Assembly (NCBI RefSeq): GCF_004114535.1
Contig: NZ_LBJC01000033.1
Coordinates: 1-64,000, forward strand
Origin: Bradyrhizobium nanningense
GTDB taxonomy: Bacteria > Pseudomonadota > Alphaproteobacteria > Rhizobiales > Xanthobacteraceae
Direction: 5' to 3'
DNA: 64,000 nucleotides
Numbering within the stretch: position 1 is the first letter of the stretch; each line of letters opens with the position of its first letter. The notes beneath the pieces are model-generated. The model had not been told where the DNA came from. It made no database searches and saw only the letters and a list, made by a program, of their open reading frames with translations. The position numbers and the translations under genes are program-made. This document shows, piece after piece, positions 60,038-64,000 of this stretch.

Positions 60038-61075
60038 ATGGCACGATGCCACAGCATGGCAGATCATCTTGTTGCACGCCGCGCCGGTGGGCGCCACTGC
60101 CATGCCTGCCCGCGATGGGTGCAGATTGCATCGGGCATCGTCACCATGCTGCTCGTCCTGACGTCACAGGTTGCGGCCTCGGACAGCCCGCCTGCCAAGA
60201 CCGATGCCGCCGTTCCCGCCGCCGAGGAGCCCGCGAAGCCGCCGGAGAAGTCCGATGCGCGTGAGAACGATACGCGGGAGTCGATCTGCCTGATCATCGA
60301 GGCCGCCGCGCGCGACGCCAATCTGCCGCTCGAATTCTTCGCCCGGGTGATCTGGCAGGAGAGCCGCTTCCAGGCCGATGCAGTCGGCCCCATGACGCGC
60401 AGCGGCGAGCACGCACAGGGGATCGCGCAGTTCATGCCGGGCACGGCGAGCGAGCGCGGGCTGCTCAATCCGTTCAATCCGGTGCAGGCATTGCCGAAGT
60501 CGGCGGAGTTTCTCAACGAGCTGCGCAACCAGTTCGGCAATCTCGGCCTTGCCGCCGCTGCCTACAACGCAGGTCCGCGGCGCGTGCAGGAATGGCTCGC
60601 CGGCACCGGCGGCATGCCGGAGCAGACCCGCAGCTACGTCTTCGCCATCACCGGCACGAGCCTCGATGCCTGGGTCAAGGCAGGCGCGACCGGCAAGGGA
60701 CCGCCGAGCTCGCCGCCGACGAGCTGCCGCGATCTGATGGCGCTGCTCAAGCGCGCGCCGAATGCCTTCGTCGCCGAGCTCGAGCAGCATGTGGAGCTTG
60801 CGGCCGCAAAGGTCTGGGGCGTCCAGCTCGCTGCCGGCTTCGACCGCAACAGGGCGCTGGCGATGTATTCCCGCGCGGTCACGCGGCTCGGCGCCGTGAT
60901 TGGCGACCGCGATCCGAGCCTGCTGTCATCCGTGATGCGCAGCCGCGGCACGCGCGCCTTCTACCAGGTGCGCATCGGTGCAGACACGCGCAGCGAGGCG
61001 GATGATCTGTGCAACCGGATACGAAAGGCTGGCGGAGCCTGTTTCGTGCTGAAGAATAGGGGCGTGAGCGGATAG
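60038..61075 (+). CDS. Lytic transglycosylase with C-terminal SPOR domain
   Basis: A 345-residue exported muramidase, ATG at 60038 (60056 also possible). A signal helix lies at residues about 30-48 (IVTMLLVLTSQVA). The SLT domain, residues about 90-200, has the catalytic Glu in WQESRF, then GIAQFMPGTA and AAYNAGP. The C-terminal 40 residues resemble a SPOR fold (FYQVRIGADTRSEADDL, then ACFVLK). It cleaves peptidoglycan between MurNAc and GlcNAc, and the SPOR domain would direct it to the septum. Confidence 0.88.
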   Translation: MARCHSMADHLVARRAGGRHCHACPRWVQIASGIVTMLLVLTSQVAASDSPPAKTDAAVPAAEEPAKPPEKSDARENDTRESICLIIEAAARDANLPLEFFARVIWQESRFQADAVGPMTRSGEHAQGIAQFMPGTASERGLLNPFNPVQALPKSAEFLNELRNQFGNLGLAAAAYNAGPRRVQEWLAGTGGMPEQTRSYVFAITGTSLDAWVKAGATGKGPPSSPPTSCRDLMALLKRAPNAFVAELEQHVELAAAKVWGVQLAAGFDRNRALAMYSRAVTRLGAVIGDRDPSLLSSVMRSRGTRAFYQVRIGADTRSEADDLCNRIRKAGGACFVLKNRGVSG

Positions 61076-61187
61076 GGTGCCCCGTCAGCGCCGACGCTGC
61101 GCATGCCAGCCCCGCCGCGCGCTTCCTTGACGCGAGCCGCCGTCTCGCCCGTTATGCAGGCACGATTCCTCACCAGCCAAAGCTCCC

Positions 61188-61928
61188 GTGGCGCTGCCTC
61201 CGCTCGATTCACCGCAATGGAATAGCCCCTGGCTTGCCTTCGGCTGGGGGCTGCGTTCGATCACGCAGACGATCCTCACCATCGTGCTGTTCGTGACCTA
61301 TCTCGGCATCGGCGCGCTCGCCCATGACACCCATTTCAGCCTGCTCTGGGCGCTGTGCTCGACGCTGTTCGTCTGGGCGGGCCCGGCGCAGATCATCCTG
61401 ATCACCACGCTCGGCTCCGGCGCCACCATCATCCAGTCGGCGATTGCAGTCACCGTCAGCGCCATCCGCCTGTTTCCAATGGTGGTCTCGGTGCTGCCGC
61501 TGATGCGGACGCCGACGACCAAGCGGCGCGAGCTGGTCTTCGCCGCGCATCTCACCGCGGTGACGCTGTGGGTGGAGTGCCATCGCTTCCTGCCGCTTGT
61601 GCCGCGTGAGCGGCGCATCGCCTTCGTTCACGGGCTCGGCTGCGGCCTCGTCTCGGTGTGCCTCGTTGCCAACACCGTCGGCTATTTCCTCGCCGCCAAC
61701 CTGACGCAGACGCTTGGCGCGGCGATCCTGTTGCTGACGCCGCTGTCCTTCCTTTTCTCGACCGCGCGCAACAGCCGCGAGGTCGCCGACGTCGTCGCGC
61801 TCGTGCTGGGGATCTTCCTGTATCCGCTGGCCGCAAAGATGAGCTCCGGCGTCGATATCCTGGTCAGCGGGGTGGTGGCCGGCACGATCGCCTATGGCGT
61901 GCATTGGTGGCGGGAGGTGCGCGCATGA
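61188..61928 (+). CDS. azlC: Branched-chain amino acid exporter AzlC
   Basis: A 246-residue membrane protein of the AzlC family with about six helices; the start is a GTG (61188). Typical sequence includes WAGPAQIILITTLGSGA near the middle of the first half and LMRTPTTKRRELVFAAHLTAV. Together with AzlD it exports branched-chain amino acids. Its stop overlaps the AzlD start by four bases (ATGA). Confidence 0.9.
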   Translation: MALPPLDSPQWNSPWLAFGWGLRSITQTILTIVLFVTYLGIGALAHDTHFSLLWALCSTLFVWAGPAQIILITTLGSGATIIQSAIAVTVSAIRLFPMVVSVLPLMRTPTTKRRELVFAAHLTAVTLWVECHRFLPLVPRERRIAFVHGLGCGLVSVCLVANTVGYFLAANLTQTLGAAILLLTPLSFLFSTARNSREVADVVALVLGIFLYPLAAKMSSGVDILVSGVVAGTIAYGVHWWREVRA

Positions 61929-62275
61929 GCTTTGCGCAAGCGATCGGCGACTGGCAGGCGCTCGTCGTGCTGTTCGTCGCCGGCGTCGTTCCTAACCAGA
62001 TCTGGCGCATGCTGGGTCTGTGGTTCGGCGGCGGCATCGACGAAGGCTCCGAACTGCTGGTCTGGGTGCGGGCGGTCGCCACCGCCATCCTCGCCGGCGT
62101 CATCGCCCAGATCGTGGTCGAGCCGCCAGGCGCGCTCGCGAGCGTGCCTGATGTCCTGCGCTATGGCGCGGCGGCCGCCGGCCTCGTCGCCTTCCTGCTG
62201 GCCCGCCGCTCGATCTTCGCGGGCGTCGTGACCGGTGAAGTCTTCATGCTGGCCGGCAAGTGGTGGTTGGGCTAA
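61925..62275 (+). CDS. azlD: Branched-chain amino acid exporter AzlD
   Basis: A 116-residue membrane protein with about four helices, the AzlD-type small partner of AzlC (VVPNQIWRMLGLWFGGG and LLVWVRAVATAILAGVIAQ). The start overlaps the AzlC stop, so the two are translationally coupled and form a two-component exporter. Confidence 0.9.
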   Translation: MSFAQAIGDWQALVVLFVAGVVPNQIWRMLGLWFGGGIDEGSELLVWVRAVATAILAGVIAQIVVEPPGALASVPDVLRYGAAAAGLVAFLLARRSIFAGVVTGEVFMLAGKWWLG

Positions 62276-62307
62276 AACCCCCAGCGAACAGCCAAGGAAC
62301 AGGAAAT

Positions 62308-62799
62308 ATGGTTCGCGAACAGGAGCTCCGCGAGGGCGAGGTCGCCATCGAGCTGCCACCGACTAAGGATGCCGGTCTTGTCTTCATCGGCCGCATCCGC
62401 ACGCCCTGGACGTCGCGGCTGGAGACGCCGCGGCAGGGCCGGCAGGATGGCCCGATCTGCCGTCTCGAAATCTTCGAGCCGTTCGTGCCGGCCATCAAGG
62501 GCGTCGATTTCTATAGCAATCTCGAAGTGCTCTACTGGCTCGACCAGTCGCGCCGCGACATCATCCTGCAGAGCCCGAAGAACAACGAGAAAACCCGCGG
62601 CACCTTTTCGCTGCGCTCGCCGGTGCGGCCGAACCCGATCGGCACGTCGATCGTGAAGCTGGTCGGTATCGAGGGCAATGCGATCCTGGTGCGCGGGCTC
62701 GACTGCCTCGACAATACGCCGCTGATCGACATCAAACCGGATCGGTGCGAGTTCACCCCGCTGGCGGCGCCGCAGAAGGGTGATTTCGAGACGGAGTGA
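62308..62799 (+). CDS. tsaA: TrmO-type tRNA t6A37 methyltransferase (TsaA family)
   Basis: A 163-residue protein of the UPF0066/TsaA (YaeB, TrmO) family: IGRIRTPW, the substrate-binding KGVDFYSNLEVLYWL segment, SLRSPVRPNPIGTS and IVKLVGIEG. TrmO methylates N6-threonylcarbamoyladenosine at position 37 of certain tRNAs using S-adenosylmethionine. The ATG follows AAGGAACAGGAAAT. Its end is 22 bases before repeat A copy 2. Confidence 0.88.
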   Translation: MVREQELREGEVAIELPPTKDAGLVFIGRIRTPWTSRLETPRQGRQDGPICRLEIFEPFVPAIKGVDFYSNLEVLYWLDQSRRDIILQSPKNNEKTRGTFSLRSPVRPNPIGTSIVKLVGIEGNAILVRGLDCLDNTPLIDIKPDRCEFTPLAAPQKGDFETE

Positions 62800-62821
62800 G
62801 GGGCGCTCTGCTCCAACCGCC

Positions 62822-62910
62822 CGTCATTGCGAGCGCAGCGAAGCAATCCAGGCTGTTTCTACGGAGACAGTCTGGATTGCTTCGTCGCGCAAGGGCTCCT
62901 CGCAATGACG
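62822..62910. repeat. Dispersed palindromic repeat family A, copy 2
   Basis: CGTCATTGCGAGCGCAGCG at the left and CTCGCAATGACG at the right, with AAGCAATCCAG / CTGGATTGCTT as inner stem. It is the shorter version of the element at 31920-32067 and lies between the convergent TrmO and HIT genes. Confidence 0.88.
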
Positions 62911-62922
62911 GAGTGTGTGGCG

Positions 62923-63351
62923 CTATCCCGCCTTCAACGCCGCGATCAGCTTCGCCGCGTTCTCCTCCAGCACCTTAGTGTCTTCCTTGCGGCTGGCGGG
63001 CGGCAGCATCGCCACGCCGTCGTGGCGCGGCATCACGTGCATGTGCAGGTGGAACACCACCTGGCCGCCGGCGGGCTCGTTGAATTGCTGAACGGTGATG
63101 CCGTCGGCGCTGAAGGCCTTCATTGCGGCGGCAGCGATCTTGTGCGCGCCGCGGGCGACATGGGCGTAATCGTCGGGCTTGATGTCGAGAATGTTGCGGG
63201 CAGAGGCTTTTGGGACCACCAGCGTGTGGCCTGATACCCGCGGCATGATGTCGAGGAAGGCAAGCACGTGCTCGTCCTCGTAGACCTTGTGGCAGGGGAA
63301 TTCGCCGCGCAGGATTTTTGCGAAGATGTTGTTGGGGTCGTAGGCGGTCAT
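62923..63351 (-). CDS. HIT-family nucleotide-binding protein
   Basis: A 142-residue histidine triad protein (FHLHMHVMPR holds the H-x-H-x-H motif). Members hydrolyse nucleoside phosphoramidates or dinucleoside polyphosphates. The ATG is at 63351. It is next to, and on the same strand as, the partial gene at the right edge. Confidence 0.93.
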   Translation of the reverse strand: MTAYDPNNIFAKILRGEFPCHKVYEDEHVLAFLDIMPRVSGHTLVVPKASARNILDIKPDDYAHVARGAHKIAAAAMKAFSADGITVQQFNEPAGGQVVFHLHMHVMPRHDGVAMLPPASRKEDTKVLEENAAKLIAALKAG

Positions 63352-63404
63352 GGCGGCGGCTCCTCGAACAATTTGCGCCTACTGTCACCAGCCACGGCGA
63401 GGCG

Positions 63405-64000
63405 TCAAGGCGCCTCGTCGGCGTCTCTGCGGAACGGGCCGAGCTCGGCAAGCTCGCGTCCGGCCTCCGCAACATAGGCGCGCTCGCGCTTGAGGTAATC
63501 GTCGATGGCGCGGCGCAGACCGGGATCGGCGATGAAGTGGGCGGAATGGGTGGTGCGGGGCAGGTAGCCGCGCGCGATCTTGTGCTCACCTTGCGCGCCG
63601 GCCTCGACATGCGTGAGGCCACGCTTGATGGCGAAGTCGATCGCCTGGTAATAGCAGACCTCGAAATGCAGGAACGGGTGATGCTCGACCGCGCCCCAGT
63701 TGCGGCCGAACAGCGTATCCGACCCGATGAAGTTGATCGCGCCCGCGATCCAACGATTGTTGCGGCGGGCCATCACCAGCAGCACGTCCTCGCTCATGGT
63801 CTCGCCGATCAGCGAGAAGAATTCCCGCGTCAGATAAGGCCGGCCCCATTTGCGCGAGCCGGTCTCCATGTAGAATTCGAAGAAGGCATCCCAGGCATCC
63901 TCGGTGATGTCTTTGCCCGTCAGCCAGTGGATGGAGATACCTGCGGCCAGCGCATCGCGCCGCTCGCGCTTGATCGATTTGCGGTGGCGCGCGTTCAGCG
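63405..64000 (-). CDS. GNAT/FemAB-like protein (DUF482), partial at window edge
   Basis: The frame is open from the stop at 63405 to the right edge, so at least 198 residues of the C-terminal part are present. Recognisable pieces: ISIHWLTGKDITEDAW, RKWGRPYLTREFF, FHFEVCYYQAIDFAIKRG, then VEAGAQGEHKIARG. These match the peptidogalycan-synthesis / DUF482 group of GNAT-type proteins. The N-terminus lies outside the window. An ATG at 63869 inside the frame is not a start. Function not established. Confidence 0.8.
   Translation of the reverse strand, partial: LNARHRKSIKRERRDALAAGISIHWLTGKDITEDAWDAFFEFYMETGSRKWGRPYLTREFFSLIGETMSEDVLLVMARRNNRWIAGAINFIGSDTLFGRNWGAVEHHPFLHFEVCYYQAIDFAIKRGLTHVEAGAQGEHKIARGYLPRTTHSAHFIADPGLRRAIDDYLKRERAYVAEAGRELAELGPFRRDADEAP

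Noticed and set aside
1..64000. CRISPR arrays, tRNA or rRNA genes, prophage genes and transposases
   Set aside because: No regularly spaced repeats, cloverleaf patterns or characteristic proteins were noticed; the repeats present are single palindromic elements between genes.

Overview
The window looks like a chromosomal piece of an alphaproteobacterium of the Hyphomicrobiales, most likely Bradyrhizobium or a close relative. This rests on the high GC content, a MipZ-type division ATPase, the clpS-clpA pair, PanC, a phasin with its own operator, many DUF proteins typical of the group, and three families of dispersed palindromic repeats, each present twice. The assignment is an inference; no rRNA or tRNA gene is visible to confirm it.

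Region 1 (1-6.4 kb) is the most interesting part. It is a bufferin-type metal-response locus: a DUF2282 precursor peptide (bufA), a DUF692 modification enzyme (bufB), a DUF2063 partner (bufC), a DoxX membrane protein, an ECF sigma factor and an NrsF-type membrane anti-sigma factor, mostly joined by overlapping start/stop codons. I find three near-identical promoters of the form GTAACC-N15/16-CGAAC. They sit before bufA, before a small uncharacterised gene plus a TlpA-like thiol oxidoreductase, and, divergently, before a secreted protein of unknown function. This defines a local sigma regulon larger than the buf operon. A perfect 10-bp GC hairpin separates bufA from bufB.

Region 2 (6.4-13.9 kb) is a carbohydrate catabolic operon: binding protein, two permeases, a Gfo/Idh/MocA dehydrogenase, a ThuA-like protein and a LacI regulator, with no ATPase gene, flanked by an SDR and an isochorismatase-like hydrolase. 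Region 3 (13.9-19.7 kb) holds a DUF305 fusion protein, CsbD, a GH13 glycosidase, a membrane protein, a zinc alcohol dehydrogenase and an SDR, resembling a general stress cluster. Region 4 (19.8-28.1 kb) is accessory: two tiny membrane ORFs, a FAT-GUY-like receiver, a CheB-PAS-HWE kinase without its CheR domain, a Crp/Fnr regulator, small Bradyrhizobium-type proteins, an FMN reductase, a thioredoxin-reductase-like protein and a 16-cysteine Csp-like copper protein.

Region 5 (28-51.3 kb) is mostly housekeeping: two polysaccharide deacetylases, MgtE, aldo/keto reductase, a TolA-like protein, DUF599, GST, DUF1489, PanC, MipZ, hydrolases, a VWA protein, a J-domain protein, a SPOR-tailed DD-carboxypeptidase, a phasin, a TadG-like protein and ClpS/ClpA. 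Region 6 (51.4-64 kb) has an MFS pump, a cytochrome c, an aldo/keto reductase, an AraC regulator divergent from a nitrilase and an aldoxime dehydratase gene broken by one in-frame TAG, then a HAD phosphatase, a DctP-like binding protein, a lytic transglycosylase, AzlCD, TrmO, a HIT protein and a partial GNAT-like gene running off the right edge.
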